From contig JAREIK010003411.1 in the NCBI GenBank assembly GCA_029783825.1, positions 1,380,966 to 1,444,965 on the forward strand: 64,000 bases of DNA, written 5' to 3'. Positions 12,148 through 23,900 of the stretch are shown in pieces. Source of the DNA: Sapria himalayana. Its lineage: Eukaryota > Streptophyta > Magnoliopsida > Malpighiales > Rafflesiaceae. How positions within the stretch are numbered: the first letter of the stretch is position 1; every line of letters starts with the position of its first letter. A model generated the notes under the pieces. It saw only the letters and a program-made list of their open reading frames with translations, did no database searches and had not been told where the DNA came from. A program made the translations under genes and the position numbers.

Positions 12148-14100
12148 AAATATATATTGAAAAGAGATGGTGATAAAGTGTCTCCCTGCCTTAGCCCTCA
12201 CTGATTTGAACTCTTCTCTTTTTTGCCCATTTATAATGATTTTAACCCATATACTAGACACACATCTATAAATCAGATCTATCTAGAATTTCAAGAATCT
12301 CATTCTTTGTATTACAAAACATAGAATGTCTAATTTCACTCTATCAAAGACTTTTGACAAGTCCAAATTTAATACCACATTGTGGCCTCTAGCTTTGGCT
12401 CCAATCTCCCTCATTATTTCTAAAGCTAAGCTTATTTTTTCCATTATTAGCATATTCATAACAAAGTTTGATTGTTTATATGGTATTATTCTAGGTAGAA
12501 TATTACTTAGTCTATTTTAAAGCAGTTTTGCTAGGATCTTATATACCTCATTGCATAAGTTAATCGGTATATAGTCCTCACATTTCTATAGATTTTCCAT
12601 ATTTGGGATTAGTACAATAAAGGAACTAGCTCAAGCTTTAGTAATATCTGCTCCCACAAATTTACATGTAATTGCTAGAAATAGGTCCTTTTTAAATGAT
12701 ATGCTAGTAATTTTGAAAGAAAGCATTATTCCAGTTATCTAGACATACTGTACTTTCTTTATTCATGCTAAATACGACTTCTCTTACTTTCTCTTCCTCT
12801 TGGAATTCAGCTAACCTTATTTTTTCTTTTTCTAATACATAGTGCTTCATAACTTGCATTAGAGAGTTACCTCCTTGCTTTATTGTCGCACATAAGTATT
12901 TTTTGAAGAATTCTTCTAGGTATACTTTTATCTCCTATTCTTTTCCACACATTCTTCTTTATTCTTTATGTCTTTAATCTTCTATTTTTGGATTTTAATT
13001 TTTGCCATTGTGTGAAAAAATCTATTGTTCCTATCTCCTTCCTTAAGCCACTTTATTTTTATTCTTTGTTTCCAGTATACCTCTTCCATGTGTAGCCTAA
13101 CTCTCAGCTCCACCTTAGCTTTACTTAAGTCATGTCTGCTCTCCTCTTTTTGATCTTTCTTGTATTCTAATTCTATCTTTGCCACTTTTTTTTCTGCCTG
13201 TATTATTTAATTGTTGACATCTTCGAAAATCTTTAAATTCCATGCACCCATACAAGTTTTTAGCCTGCACATCTTACCTGCTAGTACTTGTAATGGGTTT
13301 CCTAATACTGGTTCTAGCTAAGAACTCTTGACTATCGTATAAAAACTTGCATGTAGTCTTCACATATTTTGAAATTTAAAATTTTTTATTATCTGTTGAT
13401 TTTTCTGAAAGATCTTTTAGTGGGCTATGATAAAAATGGGTTCTGTTTAAATGCCACACTCTTGTGGCTCCATGAGTAGCTACCCATTTTGCATTGTACA
13501 TTACCCTATCAACTTAACCTAAATAGATTATCTCTTCTTCTAGTTATTGCACCAGGTATATTTTGAACCCAAGTATTCCGCTTTCATCAGATTTGCATTG
13601 GCTATTGTGCGATTAAAATGAGCCATATCATCTGTATCTGGGGTTCTTCCCTATTCTTTTCACTAGGACTCCTTATCACATTGAAGTCACCTCCAATGAT
13701 CAATAGAATATCCCTTGTAGCTATCTTCATCATCTCTTGCCATAGTATTTTCTTATCTTATTTTGCATTTTTTTTGCATACACCACCGATATTATTACTT
13801 CTGAGTCCTTGCCTATTTTAAAATATATTAATTGTTCTATATCTTTTAAGATTTCAATTTCTAACTTATTGCCACACATAATCCATATCTTACTATTTTG
13901 ATTTTCCAAGACATTTTAAAAGCCCATTATCTTTTTATATCTTTCCAACTGATTATTATCTATGATTGGTTTGGCTATTATGACTATTCTAATTTTGTGT
14001 ATTTTAATAAGTTTTTAAGCCTATTTATTGAAGGAGTGTTTGCCACTTCTTTTATGTTTCATTATATGTTTCTATCCATTATAAGCGGATTTACCTTGCA
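12148..14100 (-). pseudogene. LINE ORF2 pseudogene: endonuclease and RT N-terminus
   Basis: Endonuclease block with LLIIGGDFNVIRSPSEKNRE near 13690 (the GGDFNVI motif is intact). The linker includes QRIKIKWLKEGDRNNRFFHT at about 13060-13000, a signature of plant L1 ORF2 before RT. RT then shows INLCNEVYKILAKLL (about 12540), QSNFVMNMLIMEKISLALEI, RGHNVVLNLDLSKVFDRVK and IDLIYRCVSSIWVKIIING. Multiple stops and at least one frameshift occur. The sequence ends at GDTLSPSLFNIY, before the FADD catalytic box, where the trinucleotide repeat takes over. Confidence 0.88.
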
Positions 14101-14281
14101 CTCTAGTTGTGCATTTTGAATCGTATTTCTTGCTCAAGTATGTTTTCATGTTCCTTGGCAGTTTTATCATGCTTGTATCCTTTTGATTAGCCTCCTTTAT
14201 TATTTCTTTTTGATTTTTTCAGAGATACGATGTCATTACTTAAATTGCTTCCATTTCCTTATCCCTAGTGCATGTCCTTCA

Positions 14282-15320
14282 TTTTTAGTCATCCATTTCT
14301 AGATCATCCTTGGCCTTGCTCATTTCTCCCTTGCTTTTGTCCTTGTTTCGGTTAAACAAGGTACAACTCTTGGCTTCAGAATCCACTTCTGAAAAATCTA
14401 GTAAATCCTTATCTATCCAACTACTCACTTCTCTCTCTAATAGAACATTCTTTATTCTATATCTCCTTTCTCTCTTCCTCCTTCCTGCAAGTTCCACCAA
14501 ATCTGAAACCTCCCCTATTAGTATACTTTGTGCCCTAACCTCCCATTCTGCTTCCATCACTTCTGCCTCCGCTCTTGGAGGTCTCTCCATTTGGTGCCTC
14601 CTCCACATTTAGAGACTTGCCCTTTTGTTCCATCCTAAACCATTTGTAATTTTCTCTCTCCCTACATCTTTCCTCTAAATCCTATCCCTTCTCCTTACTT
14701 CCCTTCCCCATTTTACACTCCTCAAACACATGACCCATTCTCTTAAATTTCATCCAGTAACTAGACAAGTTTTCTTGCACAATGGGTTGCCAAAACTTAT
14801 TCTCCTCATCACTTCCTATCCATACATTCAATGAAGGCATGGAACAAAGGTTGGTTTCTACACACACCCACATACCGTTTGGCATAGTCATGGAAGCAGT
14901 AGCCTCGTCTCTAAGTATTGGCTTTCTCAAACACAAAACAATGGAGTAGAGAGAAGTGATGTCCTTTCGTCCACTTGAGCATTCTTATGGGTACCCCTTG
15001 ATGAGACCATTGACCTCTTATCTCTAACGTGTGGAAATCATCCTCCACATAGAGTTTTAAAAATATATGCTTGGAGCCATAAACTTCTATCTTTGAGATG
15101 CCTTTTAGCTTTAGAGAAGTTAGGAAGTTGTGTATTTCATCTAAGCGAGATCTTCCATGAAAGAATTTCCTGACAAATGTAAAATTGAAAGGCTCGGCTA
15201 ATTTTTCGAGTTGTGCCGAGGAGAAGAAGATGGTCGGATCTTCATTGTTTGCTCAAAACATCAGAAAGAAGAAAGCGAGCTATTGGACTATAGTTGAAAA
15301 TGATTTCTTATTTGATAATA
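14282..15320 (-). pseudogene. LINE ORF1 pseudogene (DUF4283, zinc knuckle)
   Basis: The minus strand reads FSSAQLEKLAEPFNFTFVRK then FFHGRSRLDEIHNFLTSLKL and IRGQWSHQGVPIRMLKW (15240-14940), the plant LINE DUF4283 RNA-binding module. A frameshift follows. The next block VWVCVETNLCS, then VWIGSDEENKFWQPI and FKRMGHVFEECKMGKG (14890-14700), matches the zf-CCHC_4 module; the first Cys of the knuckle is replaced (SSYWMKFKRMGH). The tail to 14282 is charged and low complexity, as usual. In active LINEs this protein binds element RNA and chaperones it for reverse transcription. Confidence 0.82.
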
Positions 15321-15460
15321 AATTGATTTGCTCCATTGTCAGCTTGAGATGGCTGCTGTTTTGCACAAAGTTAGAGCTTTGTCTCTATAAAAATTTGACT
15401 TTATATCTTTAGTTTTTAGATTTGTGGGTTTTCAAAAAGAAGAAAGTTTTTGTTCTCATT

Positions 15461-15770
15461 TCTCTTCTTCTACTTCTTCCCCTTCTTTTTTTTTCTATTA
15501 CTTTGTCTTCTTCTTCTTCTTCTTCTTCTTTCTCTTGTTCTACTTTTTTTTCTTTAATTTCTTCTTCTACTTCCTCTTCTTCCACATCTTATTCTTCTAT
15601 TTATCCTTCCTCCTCTTATTATTATTATTATTATATTTCTTCTTCTTCTTCATCTTCTTTCTCTTGTTCTACTTCTTTTTCTTTTATTTTTTCTTCTACT
15701 TCCTCTTCTTCCACATCTTATTATTATTATTATTATTCTTTTTTTAAAGGTTGTTTATTATTATTATTAT
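15461..15770. repeat. (TTC)n/(TTA)n microsatellite with 129-bp duplication
   Basis: Trinucleotide repeat of TTC, TCT and TTA. The block TCTCTTGTTCTACTT...CACATCTTATT is present twice (from 15531 and from 15660), showing a 129-bp tandem duplication within the repeat. The two long ORFs spanning it are repeat translations. Confidence 0.93.
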
Positions 15771-16920
15771 CGCCCTCTCTTTTGGCGGAGGAATACTATT
15801 TTTACAAACTACTTCTATCCTTAACCCATTTACACCCATCTAAAACCTTATCTATCAATAAGCCCTATAATAAAGATAATTCAAATCAAAACTAGGCTTC
15901 CATCTTGATTATGGACAGAGCGTAAGCCCTATTTTCTACTAAAGATTCTGCCTTGGAGCTTTATATAAATGGGCTTTTTGATTGGGCTTTACTATTGTCT
16001 TTGAAAGTGGGATTCTTCCATCTTTCGTGGACCTATAAAATTAAATCAATCCAGCCTTGTCCCATTCTCGAGCAGTCTTCCTGCTCACTTTCTATTTCCA
16101 TGTCGTGCTCCTGCTCATGCAATAATACTTGCTCACTTTATTCATGCGATAATCCGAGCTTGTACCGATGAGTATGCAGACCAACTTCACATGTTTACTC
16201 CAAGTGTTTATAGATGCATTACAACACAGACTTCCGCAAGGTTCCCATAGAAACTCATTACAGACTCTCGCAAGACCAAACTCCTTACCATACAGACTCG
16301 ATCCATTACCAAACTACCATACAGATTTTCACCTCCTAAGCAGGCGAAGATTCCTTACAGACTCCTTACCATACAGACTCACGCATAATTTACATATAAC
16401 TTATTACACCTTAAGCTCTAACATACGCAAACAGGACGCATTACACTTGCTTCTCTTCTTCTTTTCGATTGGATTCCACTAATAAATAACTGCATAGACA
16501 AACTAAGATCCATCATATATAAACCATAACAGACATACTTAAAAATAAACTCCACCATCAGCTTCTCCTCCTCTTTTTGCCTGGAGAGCTCTTATTCCAC
16601 TAATAAATAACTGCACATACAAACTAAGATCCAGCATATATAAACCATAAACCATATTACATTTTGAACCCCCCACAGGACCGAGGAGAACATCCTTATC
16701 TGTCAAATGATTTATTTAAAATTAATAACATGGATTACTTACTTTGTTTTAATTGTTTTATCCATTTGCTAACTTCCACCGAAAATGTGAGTCAAAAACA
16801 AAGCCACAAAACAACATTTTAAGTAAATACAAACCAAAAATATTTCTTCTTAAATTTCAATCTTTAAACTAGGATTTTTGAATCCTAATATACGGGAATT
16901 CAATTTTATCTAGTTCTATT
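15771..16920. other. Non-coding spacer between LINE pieces, with tandem duplication
   Basis: No recognisable coding sequence. It probably holds the 3' UTR of the minus-strand LINE at 16940-18530. The word TACCATACAGACT recurs three times at 16280-16380. A segment of about 55 bp (CACTAATAAATAACTGCA, then ACAAACTAAGATCCA and CATATATAAACCATAA) occurs at 16478-16530 and again at about 16598-16652. Confidence 0.6.
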
Positions 16921-16939
16921 ATGCCCTTTAACTTTTCGG

Positions 16940-18530
16940 GGACCTCATCTCCTTCAAATTCTTGCGCTCCTTTTTTCATTCCTTCCTCAGCTAATTTTTC
17001 TGTCACCACATTAGCCTCTCTATATATATGCTTGATTTATACTTTTAATTCACTTAAAATATTTTTCATATCATTAATTTCTTTTTCAAATTGCCATAAT
17101 TGTAACTTGTTTTGCACAAGCTGTATCAGTATTTTCGAGTCAACTTGTACTTGAATTTTTAAATAATTATTACCTTTGCATATTTTTAAGCCCTTATGCA
17201 GTGCGATTATCTCTGCATGTAACGCGAAGGAAGCAGTATTCCTTAATTTAAAAGTTTTTAATACTTTGCCCTTCTCATTTCTTATAACTCCTCCTCCACC
17301 TGTCTCCCTCATCTATCTTTTAAAGCTCCAATATGTGTTAAGCATTAAACTTCCTTGCGGGGGTTTATTCCAGTTAACTCTTTTAATAACTGGCATTTTT
17401 CTTGCTAATGTTATTAAGCTCCATGCTTTTTTTCTATCTTCATCCATACTCATACTTCTCACTTTTATTGGGTTACATGCAGTAATAAAAGCAATTTCTT
17501 TTTTAATTTCTTCCAATATATCTTTAACTTTCATTTCCATGTTTTCAAACATACTTCTATTTATAGCTTTTCATAAGCGCCAGACCGCTATATGTGGAGT
17601 GTAATTTCTAAACTATTTTAATATCTTATTATTTGTTTGCTTTTTTGACCGGATTTCTAGTCTCTCTTTCAAAGATGTTTTATTATTTTTAATTTCTGCT
17701 TCAATTTCTAATATGTGTCATAATTTAACTGCGATCTTGCTGGTAGAAAACAGGTGATCCACATTTTCTATCTCTTGATGGCAGCATTCACATCTAGATG
17801 CTAACTTTATGTCTTTTTTCTGAATATTTTCATCTACTGGAATTATATTGAAGATAATTTTCCACATAAACACATTCAATTTATGTGACAGATCTTTTAT
17901 CCTGAGTTCCTTAAATTGTACGGGTCTTCTATTTATGATCAGGTCTTTGGTGCTTTTTAATGTGAATTTTCCTTGGGGATCCAATGTCCAATTCCACCCG
18001 CTTTTTGTTGAAATAATGTGCTTTTCTACTATATTCTGCTGTTTACGCAACAATTTATAGTTTTTGGTAGCTTTTTTGAAATCTTTGAATGCATTATTTC
18101 TAACCCATATTTGGCTTTAACATATAACGCCCAAATGCTTTCATTTTACTTTAGCATCCACCAGTTTTTGCATGCCCAAGCTTTGGCTATATCATTCATG
18201 CTTGTAAAGCCTAGGCCTGCTCCTCTTTAGGGTAGCATAAATCCTTCAATTTTTTCTAGTGTAATTTATTCTTCCCTTCTTTTTTCCCCCATAAGAAATT
18301 AGACATTTTCCTTTCCAATTTATTTATGATGCTCTTTGGTGGCTGTGCCATCATTAAGATATGTGCTAATGATCCATGTAATACATGAGTTATTAAAGTA
18401 ATTCTTCTTGCCATATTTAATAAATCATCTTTTCACCCAGCTATTTTTTTCCTCTTATTTAGCATTGCGCTGAATTTTCTGATATTCTTGCTGCTATCAC
18501 GAATTGACATTTATTCTTATTTAGCATTTG
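16940..18530 (-). mobile_element. L1-type LINE 3' half (RT C-terminus, zf-RVT, RNase H)
   Basis: Minus-strand LINE truncated at its 5' side exactly where the (TTC)n tract at 18537 begins. Domain order is RT C-terminal thumb/connection (18525-18170), zf-RVT (18053-17718) and RNase H (17552-17030). A 5'-truncated structure is what target-primed reverse transcription often leaves, but the adjoining microsatellite may also have replaced sequence. Confidence 0.83.
17030..18530 (-). pseudogene. LINE ORF2 C-terminal pseudogene
   Basis: Blocks in order on the minus strand: MARRITLITHVLHGSLAHIL and KSIINKLERKMSNFLWGKKR (RT end), then GAGLGFTSMNDIAKAWACKN. The zf-RVT module has FTLKSTKDLIINRRPVQFKE, HKLNVFMWKIIFNIIPVDE and CECCHQEIENVDHLF, with the Cys/His ligands still visible. 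The last part is a plant-type RNase H (RVT_3): GGGVIRNEKGKVLKTFKLRN, ASFALHAEIIALHKGLKIC, then VQVDSKILIQLVQ, retaining the E and D positions of the DEDD set. Stops occur at about 18230, 17550 and 17313. The protein ends near 17030 with ILSELKV. Confidence 0.9.
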
Positions 18531-18536
18531 ACCTAT

Positions 18537-18567
18537 TTATTATTATTATTATTCTTCTTATTCTTCC

Positions 18568-18599
<32 letters not shown>

Positions 18600-19022
18600 T
18601 TCTTCTTCATCTTCTTCTTCTTCTTCATCTTCTTCTTCTTCATCATCATCATCATCTTCTTCTTCTTCTTCTTATTCATCTTCTTCTTCTTCTTTCTCTT
18701 CTTCTTCCTCTTCCTCTTCCTCTTCCTCTTCCTCTTCCTCTTCCTCTTCATCTTCCTCTTCATCTTCCTCTTCATCTTCCTCTTCATCTTCTTCATCCTC
18801 TTCTTCTTCTTCTTCCTCTTCTTCTTCTTCTTCTTCCTCCTCTTCTTCTTCTTCTTCTTCCTCCTCTTCTTCTTCTTCTTCTTCCTCCTCTTCTTCTTCT
18901 TCTTCCTCCTCTTCTTCTTCTTCTTCTTCTTCTTCTTCTTCTTCTTCATCTTCTTCCTCTTCTTCTTCCTCTTCATCCTCATCTTCCTCTTCCTCTTCTT
19001 CTTCTTCTTCTTCTTCTTCCTA

Positions 19023-19057
<35 letters not shown>

Positions 19058-19078
19058 CCCCCCCCCTCCTCCCCCTCC
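18537..19078. repeat. Large (TTC/TCC)n pyrimidine tract with C21 run
   Basis: About 540 bp that is almost pure pyrimidine on the + strand: TTA, TTC, TCATCT, then TCTTCC, then TCC units, ending in an uninterrupted run of 21 C (19046-19066). The sub-blocks TTCCTCTTCA and TTCTTCTTCTTCCTCC repeat in series, showing stepwise expansion. Three very long ORFs (FFF/LLL on the + strand, KKK/RRR on the minus strand) are translations of this tract. Confidence 0.97.
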
Positions 19079-19079
19079 T

Positions 19080-20589
19080 TACAAGAAAAATATTGCACTA
19101 TGTCCACCACATAGAAACTTCAATTTTGCCATTTTAGAGCATTATATGGATATCTTATTTTTGTTTCATCCATAAATTTAGGATATTTTTCTGCGAAGGT
19201 AGTAAATTTCTTAATCCCATTTATAAATTCATCATTTAAAATCTTATATTTCAATCTTACATTCATCTATTGACGATCAAATCGTATAATATTTTTCATT
19301 CTTGTAACATGACATTAATATTTTTGGAATTATAATAATATACATTAATATATTTTTGTAATAAAGATGTAGTAATATTTTTATGAAATTGCAAAATTGT
19401 AACAAATAAGTTGTAGTAAAATAATTATTAGATAATTTTAGATTAAAATCAAATAAGACGAGTTGTTCCAATGTCTTAGATATTTTATAAAAGACATAAG
19501 TTGTATTTTTGACATTTAAATAAAACTAAAAATTTTTTATTTATCTATATTGGACGAAATTGCATTAATAATAAAAAAATAAAAATTTGTAATATCATCA
19601 TTTTAAATTTCTATATTAATAATATATACTAAATAATTATGTAAACATATTATATATAAAATAAATAATTAATAAATTATCAATATCAATATATTAAATT
19701 TTATCAATGAACAAGCATATAAAATTAATCATCTATCAATAGAGAACATTATTAAATGAATGGAAAATTCTTCTAATCAATATGAAGCATGTAGTATACA
19801 TAGACATATATACCACATATGATATGTAATATGAAAATTTTAATATTAAAAAAGGTGGGTACTATTTATTCTATTATAGTTTTCGTGAAATATAGATCAA
19901 GCAACTATATAAATTTTTAAATTAGCTTTTAATTTTTTTTTTATACAATTATTTTTTACGTTTCACTATTATAAATGCATACCATCCTTTTTTTTTCTTC
20001 CATTATTATTGTTATTACAAATGAACATTTAGTATTTCTTTTAATAATTATAAATTATGTATTGTTATGGTTATGTCATTAATGATTAATATGAGTTATT
20101 CAATTTTAAAATTATTAAATATCATGTAATTCTGATAAGGAAATAAAATGCATAATAATTGTTGTGCTTAAACTATAGGTCAATAACAAAATATATAAAA
20201 TTTTCATAAATTAATTAGGCTAAAAAAATGTTACAAATAAAAGTATAAGGAAAAAATATAAACATAGTTTTAAAATATATAATTTATTAATTATATTTAT
20301 AATAATCCAGTAAAACAATAAGATATAAACCAATATAAATGTTAAAGATAAAAAAAATTACACGTAACATGAAAATGCACAACTGAATCAATTCTCATAT
20401 ATAATACATATGGGATAAAAAATATATAATTTCTTACCTAAATTATTAATGAAATGTATGTAAAACAATATACGAAGGATGGGCAATCCACAAATGAATT
20501 TGATGAAATCAGAATCAAACTCACAAATCCTTAAAATCCTAATTATGTTCGAAGTTATGAAGTGTTCTTCGAAAATTATTTATCATAAT
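19080..20589. other. AT-rich DNA without recognised genes
   Basis: Strongly AT-rich, with no ORF above chance length and no domain I recognise. The first bases (TTACAAGAAAAATATT at 19079) weakly resemble a CACTA left end that could pair with the right terminus at 20966. The match is poor and the flank is the C-rich microsatellite, so I do not claim it. Confidence 0.6.
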
Positions 20590-20966
20590 TTAGCGACGAA
20601 ATTTATTTACGTCGCTAAGTTAGCGACATAATGACTTTTTGTCGCATAATCATTTAAAATGATATAGCGACGGACATAAAATCCCTCACAAAATTAAAAA
20701 TAGATATGAGTTCCATTTCTAATTATAAACATATGCAAATATTTATGTCGCTAAATGTCATGCAAGCATTTCCGTTTCCAATCCACACTTCATTTAGCGA
20801 CTAATTATAAAAACAAAAAATGTCTTGTCGCTATTTAGTGATAGAAATTTTGTCCGTTTCTATTTTTTTCTAGTTTTGTAAATTTTGTTTCTGATCCGTT
20901 TCTAATCTTTGAAATAGATTTAAGCATTTCTAATTTTCATTTCTAAATTGTTTATTTCTTGTAGTG
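20590..20966. mobile_element. Isolated CACTA-type right terminus with subterminal repeats
   Basis: Ends with TTTCTTGTAGTG at 20955-20966, the reverse complement of CACTACAAGAAA. Within the preceding 370 bp, TAGCGAC and GTCGCTA words recur in both orientations (20591, 20611, 20621, 20660, 20747, 20797, 20826), as expected for transposase-binding subterminal repeats. The words differ in detail from those of elements B and C, so this is a different subfamily. I cannot find the matching left end. Confidence 0.6.
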
Positions 20967-23900
20967 TATGCATATGGTATGTGTGTACGTATTTATAATA
21001 TATATATCAATATATACTTTATATTATACATGTATAGTTTTATATGTTTATTTATACACATATATAATATACATATATAAATACTTATGTTTATACATGA
21101 TATAAGTATAGTATATGTATATGTATGGTATATACTTAAAGAGTATATATTACAAATTTTGTATAAACATATATATACAAAATATAATAATAATATTTTG
21201 TATATTATATTGTATAAGTATATAGGTATAAACTTTTATTTTTATTTTTTTCAAAATTTATGTATTTTTTAATTTGTGAAAGGATATTTTTGGGTTTCTA
21301 ATTTTTTTAGAAGCCAAAATATAAATATTTTTAATTTTGGGATATTTTTTTAAATTATAGAAAGTTTTGGATGCTTTTTTAAAATATTTTTATTTTGAGC
21401 TCTTTTACATAATTTCCCATAATATTATATATTTAATAAATCTTCAATTTATTTATTTAAAAAAAATGACCATAGATATTTATTGAATCATTTATTATTT
21501 TCTTGAAATTTCTCTCTTGTAAAATATTTTTTTTCAAGAATAGCAAAATGTGTGTGTGTGTGCGCGCACACACATTCTTGAACTTGATGAATCAATGACA
21601 GAAAGAATTTATATTTGCTAGAATTATGATGACCATGCTTGAAAATTATAGTTTTTTATTTTGTGATATTATTTTTGAAAAAAAAAATCATTTTTGATTG
21701 ATTTTTAGTATTGTAACAAATAATTAAATGGAGTAAGAATACTATTAAATTTGATAAACTTTGATAATATTTGATGATTATTTCATGCTAGTTTTAATTT
21801 TTCTTTAAGAATACTTGATTAGACACAATGGTATTCCCTATCTTGATAACTTCTATATGATATTATTTATAATTTGTTTCATGATGAGCAATCAAAATCT
21901 TATTAAATATATAAAATATTTGATGATTTTCAATCAAGCTTAGAGAAAATAACAGCTTTGAATTTAAAAAAATAAAATAAATTTCAATGGATACATGTTA
22001 AAAAAAGTTAATAAAATTATTAGAATTAAAAATGGGCTATTATTGTAAACTTTTTATTATTTTAAATAATTAACAAAACAATTTCAATATGACATGATTT
22101 CTAATAATTGGATAAATCAAAAAAGGTTACGAAGAGATTTTAGTGAGATAAATCTCACGTGTTTGTTTTATGTGAATGTGTGGAAAATACATTGTTTAGA
22201 AAGAAACTCGAAAGTGATCAAAATTGATTCAATTCTTCTAAAACAATCCAAATCCGTAAAAAACATTTGACCTAGGCATATAAATCAAAAAACACTTGAA
22301 GTGCCACTTCCCAAATTACTAATTTCTCTTTTTTCAAGAAAAAACTATAAAGTCATCAAATAATTTTGGTTCCTTACATAAAAAACTTATTTATAATTCT
22401 TAACAAGTTTTCATATAACACACACACACATAAAAAAATACACACACACACAATTACATTTTCATATAACTCATATGTAAGTTTTGAGCGAGCACCTTGT
22501 TTGAACAAACATTTTGAAAAACTCTAATAAAAATGAAAAATATAAAATATGTCACAATTTTCACAAAGTCATTAAAATTTTGTTGACATTTATGATTCAT
22601 GAATGAGCATATAATGAGGAAGAATTGGAAAAAACAACGAAGTAATTTCATTTCAAATTATAATCACCTCATTTTAATGAAAGAGTTGAAAAACATTAAG
22701 GATTTAATATTGAATTATTAAAAATTAGGGGAGCTTCTAAGTTTAATAGTTGAAGTGCTTGATTTCAGGATGTTGTTTCATTCCAATGGGTTCAAATAAA
22801 AGATTGGTTGAATATGAATTTTAAATTATTTATTCAAAACTACTCAGAGATAATGAGATGATAAGAAATAGTAATAAGTTACAAGCACATACCAATGAAT
22901 ATTATATTTGTGAGTGAAATTTAATTACACCCTTTGCTTAAAATACCCAACTTCATGAAAGAGAATAAAAAGTTCATTTCTTTTTTGAAGTCCTATTTCA
23001 CATCTTCTTACCCAAACAATAGATAATTTTTCTCTTGGATATTAATTATTATATTTAACATACTTATTGCACTCCCAAGTGAAGATGATGAATGTTCCAT
23101 ACATTCAAATAAACTTAAAATAAGTTTTATTATAGTTGAAACCTCATTATTTGTCACTCATCATTTGGGTAGAAAAATCTTCTTATGTGGGGGTCATAAG
23201 ACAACGTCCATACATACTTAAACAATACAAAAAATGTATCAGTCATAAAACATTTGGTGTCCTTTAATTTAATTATAGAACTAGAGTGTACTATATATAT
23301 ATAGACATATTAAAGAATAAGTTGTTCGATTAACTCACATGAGTATGTTTGAACATTTTACTCTAGAGATTAGTCTTGATGTAAAACAAAACAAGTTTAA
23401 TCGAATGCATTGAAATGAATTACTCTAAAGAAAAATTAGAATGCTTTTGAAATATTATTTTTTCAAACATATTCAAATTAAATCAAAAAATTCAAAACAT
23501 TTCTTCAAACTCACTTTCTCTGAACATATTGGATCGAACCCAAACAAAAAGTTTTAAGATAAACACTTAAACTCATCTCATTCGAACAAATTAAAATGAT
23601 ACAAAACAAATGGGTTCATGTAAAATGTTGATTCTCATCTCATTCAAAGATATCTGAATGAAATGAAATGAAAATTTAAGATAACACATGAAACTAAACT
23701 CACTCGAGTACATTTGAATGAAGTGTAAACACATCCCAAGCATGGGAAAATGACAAATAATAGTATAGTAGCTGGATTTTGCTTAAGCATCTACATGTAT
23801 AGTTCATAGAATCATAGTAAGACTTCAAAATAGTCTGTAAATAAGTTTTAAAAGTACATAGTTTTGTATTCTAGGAAAATGTTATTGAGAGCAAAATTTC

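Larger units (their letters stand above)
12148..15320 (-). mobile_element. L1-type LINE, ORF1 plus 5' half of ORF2
   Basis: On the minus strand: ORF1 (DUF4283 plus zinc knuckle) at about 15300-14280, then ORF2 endonuclease (14050-13500), linker (13450-12980) and the N-terminal part of RT (12640-12150). The 3' half of RT, zf-RVT and RNase H are missing and a (TTC/TTA)n tract begins at the break. The LINE 3' half at 16940-18530 has exactly the complementary set of domains, although the two need not come from one copy. Confidence 0.8.

Noticed and set aside
18488..19175. Three 149-215-codon ORFs (poly-Leu/Phe on +, poly-Lys/Arg on -)
   Set aside because: They translate the TTC/TCC tract; overlapping frames on both strands are open because the repeat lacks stop triplets.
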